Assembly: GCA_964485405.1 (NCBI GenBank)
Contig: CAZAJG010000005.1
Coordinates: forward strand, 62,001-126,000
DNA length: 64,000 bases
From: CAKZNE01 sp964485405
GTDB lineage: Bacteria; Bacteroidota; Bacteroidia; Flavobacteriales; Schleiferiaceae
Direction of reading: 5' to 3'
Shown here one piece after another: positions 54,203-62,928 of this stretch; the first letter of the stretch is position 1, and each line of letters opens with the position of its first letter. The translations under genes and the position numbers were made by a program. Under the pieces are notes generated by a model. That model ran no database searches and had not been told where the DNA came from. It saw only the letters and a program-made list of their open reading frames with translations.

Positions 54203-54253
54203 AACGATTGCATTGAAGTATTAAGAAGGGTGAATATAGAAAATAAAAAACAA

Positions 54254-54272
54254 AAGTGTAATTAGTACACTT
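54254..54272 (-). promoter_or_regulatory. Sugar-locus motif, copy 3 (inverted repeat ahead of the MFS gene)
   Basis: AAGTGTA (54254-54260), spacer ATTAG, TACACTT (54266-54272): a 7-base inverted repeat of the same AGTGTA core found in the other copies. It lies 52-70 bases before the MFS start and just after the stop of the GH13 lipoprotein gene. Confidence 0.45.
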
Positions 54273-54274
54273 AG

Positions 54275-55675
54275 TTATTCTTCTTCATACGTCAATACTA
54301 GAAAGTCATGGGCCTTAGCCACATGGTTCATCGTTTTAGGAGAAACTCGTATTCCCTTACCACCCATAGGAACGGTAAATTTGGCGGGCAGAATTCCGTT
54401 GGGAAGCTCCACATCTTCTTCTCCAAAGTTTAGAAGGACCATTAGATTTTCTGTGCCTTGTTTTGGTTTCCGTAAGAAGGCATAAATGTTAGGGTTTTCT
54501 ACGTCTACTCTCTCAAAACTGCCTTGCTCTTCTCCATTAACCAATGCGGGATGTCTCTCTTTTAAACGCATCATGCTTTGATAAAAGTAGTGGTAGGTAG
54601 AGTCTGACCAATTGATGGTATCTTTTTCAAAAAAGGCCAAACGCTTGTTTAAGCCTCCTTCTTGACCGCTGTATATCAATGGCATTCCATCTGGGAAGGT
54701 GGTGGCTAAAACAAAAAAGTTCAGGTGGTTTTTTCCCATTCGTTCAAATACGGTTCCATTCCAACTGTTCTCATCATGGTTTGTGGTAAAAAACATTCGG
54801 TACGCGCCTCTAGGATATAGCGTATCTACCTTAGCCTTATAGGTGTCAAAAATTTCAGGTGTTTCATTTCCTTTTGCTACTTCATTCATTAAGTGATGAA
54901 ACTCCCAACCGTAGGTCATATCAAAAGCATACTCATGAAACTCTGGCCCCTCTGCTTCGGCAAGCATAAACACGGGCTTAATAAGATCAAGTCTTCTACG
55001 GGCTTCATTCCAAAAATCCATGGGCACCATCATAGCCACATCACAGCGGTAACCATCTATGTTGGTTTCGTTTACCCAAAACTCCATAGCCTGCAGCATG
55101 GCTTCGCGCATCTCGGTATTGTCATAGTTGAGATCGGCTACATCCGACCAATCTGCCACCGGAGCAACAACTTGACCACTATCGTTTTGTGTGTACCAAT
55201 CCAGATGATCCTTCATCCATACGTTGTCCCACGCACTGTGGTTAGCTACCCAATCTAAGATTACTTTAAAACCAAGATCATGCGCATTCTCCACCAAAGC
55301 TTTAAAATCGCTCATAGTACCAAACTCAGGGTTAACCTCCGTGTAGTTGCTGATCGAATAATAGCTCCCCAATCCTCCTTTTCGCTTTTTTTCACCGATG
55401 GGTTGAACGGGCATTATCCAAAGAATTTCCGTACCCAACTCCTTTAAACGAGGAAGGTCTTTTTGAAAAGCTTTGAGCGTACCTTCAGGGGTATGTTGGC
55501 GGATGTTTACTTCGTAAATTCTGGAGTCTTTACTCCATTCTGGATGCTTTACTTCTGCATATTCAACCGTTAGGTTTTTTGGATCAGTGGATGCATCAGA
55601 GGTTTCAGTCGCTTGATTTTGGCAGGATATAAATAGTACTAAACTTAGCAAGCATATCAATGATTTTGTATTCAT
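54275..55675 (-). CDS. GH13 alpha-amylase lipoprotein
   Basis: 466 residues. Signal peptidase II site at C18 (LFISCQ), then a flexible Thr/Ser/Asp-rich tether, so it is lipid-anchored in the envelope. The TIM barrel has conserved region I DWVANHS (141-147), and catalytic D212 (YRCDVA), E240 (MLAEAEG) and D301 (TTNHDENS); the triad is complete. The C-terminal beta domain is short. Substrate is presumably maltodextrin. Its ATG overlaps the stop of the upstream GH13 gene (ATGA), within the kinase-pgmB-GH65-GH13-GH13 operon. Confidence 0.9.
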   Translation of the reverse strand: MNTKSLICLLSLVLFISCQNQATETSDASTDPKNLTVEYAEVKHPEWSKDSRIYEVNIRQHTPEGTLKAFQKDLPRLKELGTEILWIMPVQPIGEKKRKGGLGSYYSISNYTEVNPEFGTMSDFKALVENAHDLGFKVILDWVANHSAWDNVWMKDHLDWYTQNDSGQVVAPVADWSDVADLNYDNTEMREAMLQAMEFWVNETNIDGYRCDVAMMVPMDFWNEARRRLDLIKPVFMLAEAEGPEFHEYAFDMTYGWEFHHLMNEVAKGNETPEIFDTYKAKVDTLYPRGAYRMFFTTNHDENSWNGTVFERMGKNHLNFFVLATTFPDGMPLIYSGQEGGLNKRLAFFEKDTINWSDSTYHYFYQSMMRLKERHPALVNGEEQGSFERVDVENPNIYAFLRKPKQGTENLMVLLNFGEEDVELPNGILPAKFTVPMGGKGIRVSPKTMNHVAKAHDFLVLTYEEE

Positions 55676-58011
55676 GGTTGGGTGGTTTTAATGAGGTATT
55701 CAAAGCTGAGTGGAGGTAAAGCCATAACTGCTTTTCTGCGAACTCCATCGTACTGGGGGGCATTGGGTAAAAAAGTGTTTTTAAAAGAAGACGAATCGCT
55801 AGCAAACCACTCCGCAGCTTTTCTTTCGGTACTTGGGTTTATAAGAATAACCACTTCCTGATCAAAATAAGATCGATGTATCATGATCGCTCCGTTTTGT
55901 ACTTCCATTTTAGTTGTTCCAAATAATAACGGTAGAGCGGTGGCTCTTAGTTCATTTAACATCGTAACGTGGTTCAAAAGCTTTTGCTCATCGGCATCGT
56001 AATTTTCAAATTTCATCATCCTTCTATTGTCTGGGTCTCCACCTCCGGGCATTCCAAATTCATCCCCGTAATAAATACAAGGTATTCCAGGAACCGCGTT
56101 GTTAAAAGCATGTAGTAGAGCCAATCTTCTATACGCTTTTGATGAGGGTTTCCCTATTTTTCTGTCCCAACCCGCTAGTTTTTGATCCTCCTCAAATTTT
56201 ACATCTCCTGAAGCTAGACTGATAAACCTGGATCGGTCTTGATTTCCTGTGATATTACCCATTAAATGATGGTAACCATAGGTGTTTAAACTCTGATAAA
56301 GTTTGTTTTTTAAGTCTTCCAGATTTCCATCAGGCTTGGCAAAAGCACTTACGGCAGCATCGTAAAGGTTAAAGTCAAATTGGGCATCCAACATACCGGT
56401 ACTGATGTAACTATTAATTAGCTGCGGGCTACCATATGTTTCACCAATTTGATAGATAGGTTTAGGAGTAGAGGCTTTTATTTTTTTGGTGAGCGTTCGC
56501 CAATATAGTTCATCAATGTGTTTGGTGGCATCGTGTCGGAAACCATCAAACTCAAATTCGGTTAACCAAAAGAGGGCACTATCCACCATAGGGTCCACTA
56601 CTTCTTTACGCCTCAAGTCTAAAGTGGGTAAATGATCATCAAACCAAGTGGTTAATCTATGTTCATCCCATTTTTCAGTGTTCTTGGAGCCATCGGGTAG
56701 GTATAAATCGGTGGCCCAACTTTTGTTTTTTTGGTAAATGGGATGATCGATGTGCACATGATTGGCCACATAATCGAGAATCACGTTTTTGTCGCTTTGA
56801 TGAGAATTTTCCAGAAGAGCATTTAGCTCCTCTTTGTTTCCAAAACGATAATCAATCTTTACATTGCTTATGGGCCAGTAGCCGTGGTAACCGGAAAATT
56901 TACTTTTTGTTTTTCCTTTGTTCCAGTAGCCCCACGCATCTTCAGGGTTTTGGGTAATGGGAGATAACCAGATGGTATTTACATTCAAGTTTTCGAAAAA
57001 TTCATCTTTTACTTTTAGGTCCACCCCTTTTAAGTCGCCACCCATATAATTGGCCTTGGGATGAATTTTTTTATCCGCTACAGGTTTATCATTTTTAGAA
57101 TTACCGTTGTTGAAACGATCCACCATTAAAAAGTATAATCTCGCTTGATGCCAGTCTGAACGATCAAGCTTTTCTGCATTTAAAACAGGCTTTCCATATT
57201 CAAGAGGAATGATGAGATCGTTAGCCATTTGCTCACCTCGATATGAATAAGCTCTTAGATAACTTCTTTTAATAGTTTTGGCTTTTTTGGGTATGGGCAA
57301 ACGGTAAGAGGCCATTAACTCCTTTTTGGGGTCTTCTACACGCAAAGGTGTGTTGTTCCAAAATCCAAGTACTATCTGGTCTGAATACACATGGCTTAGC
57401 ACAACGGTATCCTCATCTATTGCCGCAGCGCTATAGCTGTTAACAGAACCCGTAGATTTTACGGTGATCACATTATTAAAACCACCCATTCCATTGCTAA
57501 CGGTTTCACTATTTGAAGGGTCTAAATGTTCCTCACCATTTACAAAGAGTTTATATTCATAACGCCCTGGGTTAAGGTCGTATTTAGTCGTATATGTTCC
57601 ATCTTTTTTGATAAGTAAATCGCTAGCCCGATTCCAATTATTAAAAGCTCCAATAATTCGCACTTCGCCATGAATCGTTTTACTGGCAGGTATCGATATT
57701 TCCACGGTTTTAAATGAAGGGTTAATCAGCAGTAAGGCTAGTGGTCCACCCCTTTCTGTTTTAAATCCAAGCGTATTCAACTTCCGATCCATCTTTCCGA
57801 TAATGAGAAGATTCCCATCCGTTGTTTGGGTTACATCAATACCAACCGGAATGTTATCTAATGTAGGTTGCTCATCCGGAAAGTAATCATCCAGTACAAT
57901 AAGGGTGGTATCCTTTTGCAAATGGATAGGTGTAAAGAGTCCATGCAAAGCCAATTGAGCTTGGGAGGAAACCGTAATTAACAGGCACAGGACGCAAACC
58001 AGTTTTTTCAT
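55672..58011 (-). CDS. GH13 alpha-amylase with N-terminal CBM48-like domain, secreted
   Basis: 779 residues. Signal peptide 1-18 (QA before Q19). An N-terminal beta region is followed by a CBM48/E-set module (about 105-185; GAFNNWNRAS, PGRYEYKLFVNG) and a second beta region, then the TIM barrel from about 285 (RLYFLMVDRFNNG). Region I is DYVANHV (413-419); catalytic residues are D494 (GFRHDATKH), E524 (QIGETYG) and D592. The last is in GNQD rather than the usual NHD, so the conserved His is Gln. No lipobox, so periplasmic or outer-membrane associated. ATGA overlaps link it to genes on both sides. Confidence 0.9.
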   Translation of the reverse strand: MKKLVCVLCLLITVSSQAQLALHGLFTPIHLQKDTTLIVLDDYFPDEQPTLDNIPVGIDVTQTTDGNLLIIGKMDRKLNTLGFKTERGGPLALLLINPSFKTVEISIPASKTIHGEVRIIGAFNNWNRASDLLIKKDGTYTTKYDLNPGRYEYKLFVNGEEHLDPSNSETVSNGMGGFNNVITVKSTGSVNSYSAAAIDEDTVVLSHVYSDQIVLGFWNNTPLRVEDPKKELMASYRLPIPKKAKTIKRSYLRAYSYRGEQMANDLIIPLEYGKPVLNAEKLDRSDWHQARLYFLMVDRFNNGNSKNDKPVADKKIHPKANYMGGDLKGVDLKVKDEFFENLNVNTIWLSPITQNPEDAWGYWNKGKTKSKFSGYHGYWPISNVKIDYRFGNKEELNALLENSHQSDKNVILDYVANHVHIDHPIYQKNKSWATDLYLPDGSKNTEKWDEHRLTTWFDDHLPTLDLRRKEVVDPMVDSALFWLTEFEFDGFRHDATKHIDELYWRTLTKKIKASTPKPIYQIGETYGSPQLINSYISTGMLDAQFDFNLYDAAVSAFAKPDGNLEDLKNKLYQSLNTYGYHHLMGNITGNQDRSRFISLASGDVKFEEDQKLAGWDRKIGKPSSKAYRRLALLHAFNNAVPGIPCIYYGDEFGMPGGGDPDNRRMMKFENYDADEQKLLNHVTMLNELRATALPLLFGTTKMEVQNGAIMIHRSYFDQEVVILINPSTERKAAEWFASDSSSFKNTFLPNAPQYDGVRRKAVMALPPLSFEYLIKTTQP

Positions 58012-60320
58012 AGGTAGGTATTTTCAAGAGTAGAGGAGGCTGGGAGATCATAGATTTGATCTTTCACAATCAAATTTATATTGCTGTTGCTGTGGTTAAC
58101 AATTTGAAATTTATCCTTTTCAAAACTCACAGCAATGCGCATTCCTCTATAGTTCACCTTAAAACGGAGAGCATTCCATCCCTTTGGAAGTTTTGGATTA
58201 AAATAAAGGTTGTCGCCTTTTACACGCATTCCTCCAAAACCTTCTACTACGCTCATCCAGGTTCCGGCCATACTGGTAATGTGTAGGCCTTCGTCTACTT
58301 CATGATTATAATCATCTAAATCCAAACGACTGGTACGCAAGTAGAGCTCGTATGCTTTATCCATTTTGTTTAGGTAGGCCGCCAAAATTACATGCACACA
58401 AGGCGATAATGAGCTTTCATGAACGGTCATAGGTTCATAAAAGTCAAAGTTTCTTTCTATTTCATCGGGATCAAAATGATCTTCAAAAAGATACATGCCT
58501 TGTAGAACGTCTGCTTGCTTTATGAAGCAACTTCTCAAGATTCTATCCCAACTCCAATGCTGATTAATGGGCTTTTCAGAGGCTGCAAGATCATCCACGT
58601 GCTTTAGTTCTTTGTCCATAAAGCCTTCTTGTTGAAGAAATATGCCGAGTTCTTCTTCCTCAGGAAGAAATACATGTTCAGATATATATTTCCACTGTTC
58701 CAGTTCTTCTGCTGAAAAGTTTGTTTTAGCTAATATCGAGTCTAAAGCCGCATCATTTTCTTCGGTAAACTTTTCAATGAGCTCGGTGGTGTATTGGATG
58801 GTCCAACAGGCGATATAGTTCGTATACCAATTGTTGTTTACATTGTTTTCGTATTCATTGGGTCCCGTAACGCCAAGCATTACAAATTTCTGCTTCGCTT
58901 TACTCCAATTGAATCGTTGTGCCCAAAAACGAGCAATTCCAATAAGCACTTCCAAGCCATATTCCTGGATGTAGCTTTCATCTCCAAAATAGCGGCTGTA
59001 ATTATAAATAGCAAAAGCGATGGCCCCATTTCTGTGAATTTCTTCAAAAGTGATTTCCCATTCGTTATGACACTCTTCCCCATTCATGGTTACCATAGGG
59101 TACAAAGCGGCACCGTTTGTAAAACCAAGCTTCTGAGCATTTTCTATAGCTTTTGGCAAGTGGTTATGACGATAAACCAATAAGTTGCGCGCTACTTCCT
59201 TGCCCGAAGAAGACATGTAGAAGGGAAGACAATACGCTTCGGTGTCCCAGTAGGTAGAGCCTCCATATTTTTCACCGGTAAAACCTTTCGGGCCAATGTT
59301 CAATCGGGCATCTTCTCCAGTATAGGTTTGTGTTAATTGAAAAATGTTGAACCGAATGCCTTGTTGTGCATCTGGGTCTCCTTCAATGATAATATCACAG
59401 TTTTCCCATCTGTTTTTCCAGTTTTTCTTCTGCTCAGCCAAAAGCATTTGGAAGCCATCACGCATCGCATCCGATGCGAGTTTGTCGGCAATGGAAATAA
59501 TCTGGTCTTTGGAATGGTTTAAAGAACTGGTAATTGCCGCATATTTATAAAGCGTATACATTTTTCCATCCTCTGAGTTTAGCTCAAAGGTGTTGGCCGC
59601 ATACTTTTCTTTCTTTTCAATTTCTGGATAAAGGGTAAAATGTTCCTCTCCAATATAGAGCTCATAGCGCATGGAAGCGGCTACATGAAAATCGAGTTTT
59701 TTTGTTTTAGCAGATATGACGGCTTTTTGAGAGCCTGCGTTTTCAGAGACTCCTTCCCAAAATTTTTCATCGTAGTTGCTATCTGCATTAATTACATCAA
59801 AATCAAGATAAGGTGTAACCTTGAGCTTGGGCGAAAATCCTTTGGGCGAAATAGAGTAGCGCAGAGCACCAATTTCTTTTCGATGCATACTCACGAAACG
59901 AAGGGCTTCCACCTCTATGGTTTTCCCCTCCTCTATTTCTACCGTGAAGGTCCTCAGCAGATGGCCTTCTTCCATGTTGAGCTCTCTGCGAAAATGAAGT
60001 ACTTTAAGCTTGTTGAGGTCAATGCGAACGCCATCCACTTCTAAGTGAATACCAATCCAGTTTACAGCGTTTAAAACTTTAGCAAAGTATTCGGGATATC
60101 CGTTTTTCCACCAACCCACACGGGTTTTGTCCGGGTAGTATATTCCAGCTATGTAGCTTCCTTGTAGGTGTTTTCCGCTGTAGTCTTCTTCAAAATTGGC
60201 GCGCTGGCCCATATACCCATTACCCAAGCTAAAAAGCGATTCCGAACCTTCATGTCTTTCCGGATCCCATCTATCTTCAATGATTTTCCACTCGTGCGTA
60301 AGCAGGTATTTGTTGCGCAT
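58008..60320 (-). CDS. GH65 maltose phosphorylase
   Basis: 770 residues, GH65 phosphorylase length. It splits maltose with phosphate into glucose and beta-glucose-1-phosphate in the cytoplasm (no signal peptide). The N-terminal beta-sandwich (about 1-270; FSLGNGYMGQRANFEE) is followed by a linker and an (alpha/alpha)6 barrel. The general acid is E489 in GPNEYENNVNNNWYTN, and GMRVKGDNL begins the C-terminal region. Kojibiose or trehalose phosphorylase share the fold, but neighbouring amylases, pgmB and MFS favour maltose. It starts 12 bases after pgmB and overlaps the next gene by ATGA. Confidence 0.93.
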   Translation of the reverse strand: MRNKYLLTHEWKIIEDRWDPERHEGSESLFSLGNGYMGQRANFEEDYSGKHLQGSYIAGIYYPDKTRVGWWKNGYPEYFAKVLNAVNWIGIHLEVDGVRIDLNKLKVLHFRRELNMEEGHLLRTFTVEIEEGKTIEVEALRFVSMHRKEIGALRYSISPKGFSPKLKVTPYLDFDVINADSNYDEKFWEGVSENAGSQKAVISAKTKKLDFHVAASMRYELYIGEEHFTLYPEIEKKEKYAANTFELNSEDGKMYTLYKYAAITSSLNHSKDQIISIADKLASDAMRDGFQMLLAEQKKNWKNRWENCDIIIEGDPDAQQGIRFNIFQLTQTYTGEDARLNIGPKGFTGEKYGGSTYWDTEAYCLPFYMSSSGKEVARNLLVYRHNHLPKAIENAQKLGFTNGAALYPMVTMNGEECHNEWEITFEEIHRNGAIAFAIYNYSRYFGDESYIQEYGLEVLIGIARFWAQRFNWSKAKQKFVMLGVTGPNEYENNVNNNWYTNYIACWTIQYTTELIEKFTEENDAALDSILAKTNFSAEELEQWKYISEHVFLPEEEELGIFLQQEGFMDKELKHVDDLAASEKPINQHWSWDRILRSCFIKQADVLQGMYLFEDHFDPDEIERNFDFYEPMTVHESSLSPCVHVILAAYLNKMDKAYELYLRTSRLDLDDYNHEVDEGLHITSMAGTWMSVVEGFGGMRVKGDNLYFNPKLPKGWNALRFKVNYRGMRIAVSFEKDKFQIVNHSNSNINLIVKDQIYDLPASSTLENTYL

Positions 60321-60332
60321 ATAGTAAGTACG

Positions 60333-60986
60333 TTATAGTTGGTTTATCAGATGTTGAGGATGAATGCCTTCTAAGCCGTTCAATACTACATCTGCTTCAC
60401 TGAGAATATTTTTATCACCAATACCAATGGCGGTAAAACCTCCATTTTTAGCGGCTTTTACCCCAGCAATGGCATCCTCAAAAACAATAGCATGGGCGGG
60501 AGCAACATCAAGAGCTTCTGCACCAAGCAGAAACACTTGCGGATGAGGCTTAGACTTTGTGGTGGAATTTCCATCGATTAAGGCGTCAAAAAAGGAGAGT
60601 AGGTCTACCTTTTCCAAGATTAAACGCGCATTTTTACTGGCAGAACCTAAAGCAATTTTGAGTTGTAGATCTTTACTCCTTTGAAGAAAATCACGAACAC
60701 CGGGAAGAACTTCATGAGTATCCATCTGAGCAATGAGCTCTAAGTACCAATCGTTTTTTTGCACCATCAACTCCTCCTTTCTTTCTTCAGAAAGAGTTGT
60801 GTTGCCCCACTTCAGAATCATCTCTAAAGACTCCTTGCGGCTAACGCCTTTGAGCTGCTCATTTTCTTGATGCGTAAAGGATATGCCCAACTCGCTCGCT
60901 AATCTTTTCCAGGCCTTAAAATGGTATTTGGCCGTATCCACCAAAACACCATCCAAATCGAATATAAAAGCTTTGATGGAGTCCAT
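60333..60986 (-). CDS. pgmB: Beta-phosphoglucomutase
   Basis: 217 residues, HAD superfamily with a helical cap. Nucleophile D10 and acid/base D12 (FDLDGVLVDT), cap loop GVSRKESLE (47-55), Ser/Lys in GSASKNA, and E169-D170 (FEDAIAGVKAA) for magnesium. Converts beta-glucose-1-phosphate from the GH65 enzyme to glucose-6-phosphate. Located directly between the kinase (one-base TAATG overlap) and GH65 (12-base gap), as expected for this pathway. Confidence 0.95.
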   Translation of the reverse strand: MDSIKAFIFDLDGVLVDTAKYHFKAWKRLASELGISFTHQENEQLKGVSRKESLEMILKWGNTTLSEERKEELMVQKNDWYLELIAQMDTHEVLPGVRDFLQRSKDLQLKIALGSASKNARLILEKVDLLSFFDALIDGNSTTKSKPHPQVFLLGAEALDVAPAHAIVFEDAIAGVKAAKNGGFTAIGIGDKNILSEADVVLNGLEGIHPQHLINQL

Positions 60987-61867
60987 TAAGAACTTTTCTT
61001 AAGTGGGTGAACCATTTCCTCCAAATGTTGAATGTGGTAGCCCAACAAGCCATCGAGCGGCTTTTGAATCATTCTACCCATTTTTAGCTTTAATTCATCC
61101 ATGGCACAGGCTAAAACCTCTCTAAAATGATAGGCAACAGATCCTACAAAATGAACAGGCACATTCTTAGACTCTGGAAAACATTGAACGTGAATTTCTA
61201 AAAAACTTAAAAAGCCTTCACGCACCAAATTGAAGAAGAAAGGATCTTCAATATGCTTTTTAGCAAAAGGGGCGAGGCTAGCGAGAAACACATTGGCATG
61301 AGGTTTAGTGTATACGTGGTCAATTATAGCATCTTTATCTAAGCCGTAGGTTTTGTAAAAATCTATGCGTGCTGCTTCTGGCATTTTTTTATACAAATAA
61401 CTGGCTACTAGTTTTTTGCCTATGTTGCTGGCGCTGCCTTCATCACCAAGTATAAAGGCTAATGCTGGAACTTTTTCCGAAATATCATTCCCATCAAAAT
61501 ACACCGAGTTAGAGCCCGTTCCCAAGATGCAGCTAATAGCAGGTTCACCAGAATAGGTAGCATAAGCACAAGCTTTAAGATCGTGATCTACCTGAATGTC
61601 AGCAATGGGGAAGGCGCTTTTTAAACCCTTGTGGATGATTTGATTTAAGGCAGGACTTGAGCATCCAGCGCCATAAAAGAAGGCATGTGTGCACAATGGG
61701 CCATACTTCTGGATTTCGGCTACTTGTTCCAGTTTTTTGCGGATAAACTCCGCTTCATGGAAATAGGGGTTAAACCCCATCATTCGAAAGCGGCATATTT
61801 CCTTTCCGCTGTTTTCTAAAAAAACAGCATCGCACTTCGTTGAGCCACTTTCTGCAATAAAAATCAT
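60986..61867 (-). CDS. BadF/BadG-type sugar kinase (N-acetylglucosamine kinase-like)
   Basis: 293 residues, actin-like ASKHA fold. Phosphate-1 loop AESGSTKCDAV (5-15), phosphate-2 GTGSNSVYFDG (about 115-125) and the BadF-type LGDEGSASNIGKKL are present. Family members include eukaryotic GlcNAc kinase, glucosamine kinases and the activators of 2-hydroxyacyl-CoA dehydratases; no CxxC cluster motif for the last is seen. In this operon it could phosphorylate the glucose released by maltose phosphorylase, although the family is known mainly for amino sugars. First gene of the operon, reading TAATG into pgmB. Confidence 0.82.
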   Translation of the reverse strand: MIFIAESGSTKCDAVFLENSGKEICRFRMMGFNPYFHEAEFIRKKLEQVAEIQKYGPLCTHAFFYGAGCSSPALNQIIHKGLKSAFPIADIQVDHDLKACAYATYSGEPAISCILGTGSNSVYFDGNDISEKVPALAFILGDEGSASNIGKKLVASYLYKKMPEAARIDFYKTYGLDKDAIIDHVYTKPHANVFLASLAPFAKKHIEDPFFFNLVREGFLSFLEIHVQCFPESKNVPVHFVGSVAYHFREVLACAMDELKLKMGRMIQKPLDGLLGYHIQHLEEMVHPLKKSS

Positions 61868-61891
61868 ATTCAGTTCAAGATTTGGAAAGAC

Positions 61892-61899
61892 TAAAATAG
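61892..61899 (-). promoter_or_regulatory. -7-like box for the maltose operon
   Basis: Minus-strand TATTTTAG matches TAnnTTTG at 7 of 8 positions, 25 bases before the kinase start at 61867, immediately downstream of sugar-locus motif copy 4. Confidence 0.4.
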
Positions 61900-61906
61900 A
61901 AAAAAT

Positions 61907-61919
61907 TAAGTTAGTGTAC
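61907..61919 (-). promoter_or_regulatory. Sugar-locus motif, copy 4 (ahead of the maltose operon)
   Basis: Minus strand TACACTAACTTAA, 40-52 bases before the kinase start, in the 55-base gap after gap. It ends 8 bases upstream of the -7-like box, where an activator or repressor could contact polymerase. Confidence 0.45.
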
Positions 61920-61922
61920 TTT

Positions 61923-62915
61923 TTACATTTTCATCATTTTGACTGCCATATCGGCTAGCCTTGCAGAATATCCAGCTTCATTATCATACCAACCTACAAT
62001 TTTCACGAGTCGTCCATTTGTGCTCGTTAAAGGGCTGTCAAAGATGCAACTGTGCGGATCTCCCGTAATATCAGAAGATACAAGTGGCGCTTCCGAATAT
62101 TTAAGAATTCCTTTTAGGTGGGTATTTGCGGCTTCGCGCATCACTTTATTGATTTCGTCTGCACTAACTTCCGTGCTTAAAGTAGCAGTTAAATCAGTAA
62201 CCGACCCTGTTGGTGTAGGCACTCGCATGGCTAAACCATCCAGTTTTCCAGCTAACTCAGGTATTACCAAACCTACGGCTTGTGCAGCTCCGGTAGTAGT
62301 AGGGATGATGTTGATGGCAGCCGCACGAGCTCGCCTTAAATCCGCATGAGGTGCATCTTGTAATCTTTGATCTGCAGTATAGGCGTGAATGGTAGTCATA
62401 TATCCTTTTTCAATGCCAAAGTTATCGTGCAATACTTTAGCCATAGGAGCCAAACAATTGGTGGTGCAAGAAGCATTGCTTACGAGCACATCTTCTGCAG
62501 TTAGCAATTGATCGTTCACACCAAGAACCATGGTTTTAATTCCCTTTTTGGCTGGAGCGCTTAAAAGCACTTTTTTGGCTCCCGCGCTTAAGTGCTTACT
62601 CATGCCGGCTTCATCTCTAAAGATCCCGGTGCATTCCAGTACTAAGTCAATATCCAAATCGCTCCAGGGCAATTGTTCTGGATCTCTTTGAGAGTAAATA
62701 GCAATAGACTTTCCATCTACGGAAATTCCCGTTTCGGTTGCTTCAATAGCATTTGGCAAAATCCCGTGAACGGAGTCATGTTTTAAAAGATGGGCTAGTG
62801 TTTTGGTGTCGGTAAGATCATTAATAGCTACAACCTCAACTCCCTCTTGATGCAATAGGTTTCTAAAACAAAGTCTGCCGATTCTGCCGAATCCGTTAAT
62901 GGCTATTTTTTTCAT
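61923..62915 (-). CDS. gap: Glyceraldehyde-3-phosphate dehydrogenase, type I
   Basis: 330 residues, normal length. NAD-binding GFGRIGRL (8-15), D33 at the end of strand 2 (IND) favouring NAD, catalytic C150 in SNASCTTNCLAP, the His in MTTIHAYT, and WYDNEAGYS near the C-terminus. Oxidises glyceraldehyde-3-phosphate in glycolysis. Lies 13 bases after pfkA as its apparent operon partner, and its stop is 55 bases ahead of the maltose operon. If this is one of several GAPDH paralogues it could be the catabolic one, given its neighbours. Confidence 0.97.
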   Translation of the reverse strand: MKKIAINGFGRIGRLCFRNLLHQEGVEVVAINDLTDTKTLAHLLKHDSVHGILPNAIEATETGISVDGKSIAIYSQRDPEQLPWSDLDIDLVLECTGIFRDEAGMSKHLSAGAKKVLLSAPAKKGIKTMVLGVNDQLLTAEDVLVSNASCTTNCLAPMAKVLHDNFGIEKGYMTTIHAYTADQRLQDAPHADLRRARAAAINIIPTTTGAAQAVGLVIPELAGKLDGLAMRVPTPTGSVTDLTATLSTEVSADEINKVMREAANTHLKGILKYSEAPLVSSDITGDPHSCIFDSPLTSTNGRLVKIVGWYDNEAGYSARLADMAVKMMKM

Positions 62916-62928
62916 TTAAAGTCGTTTT

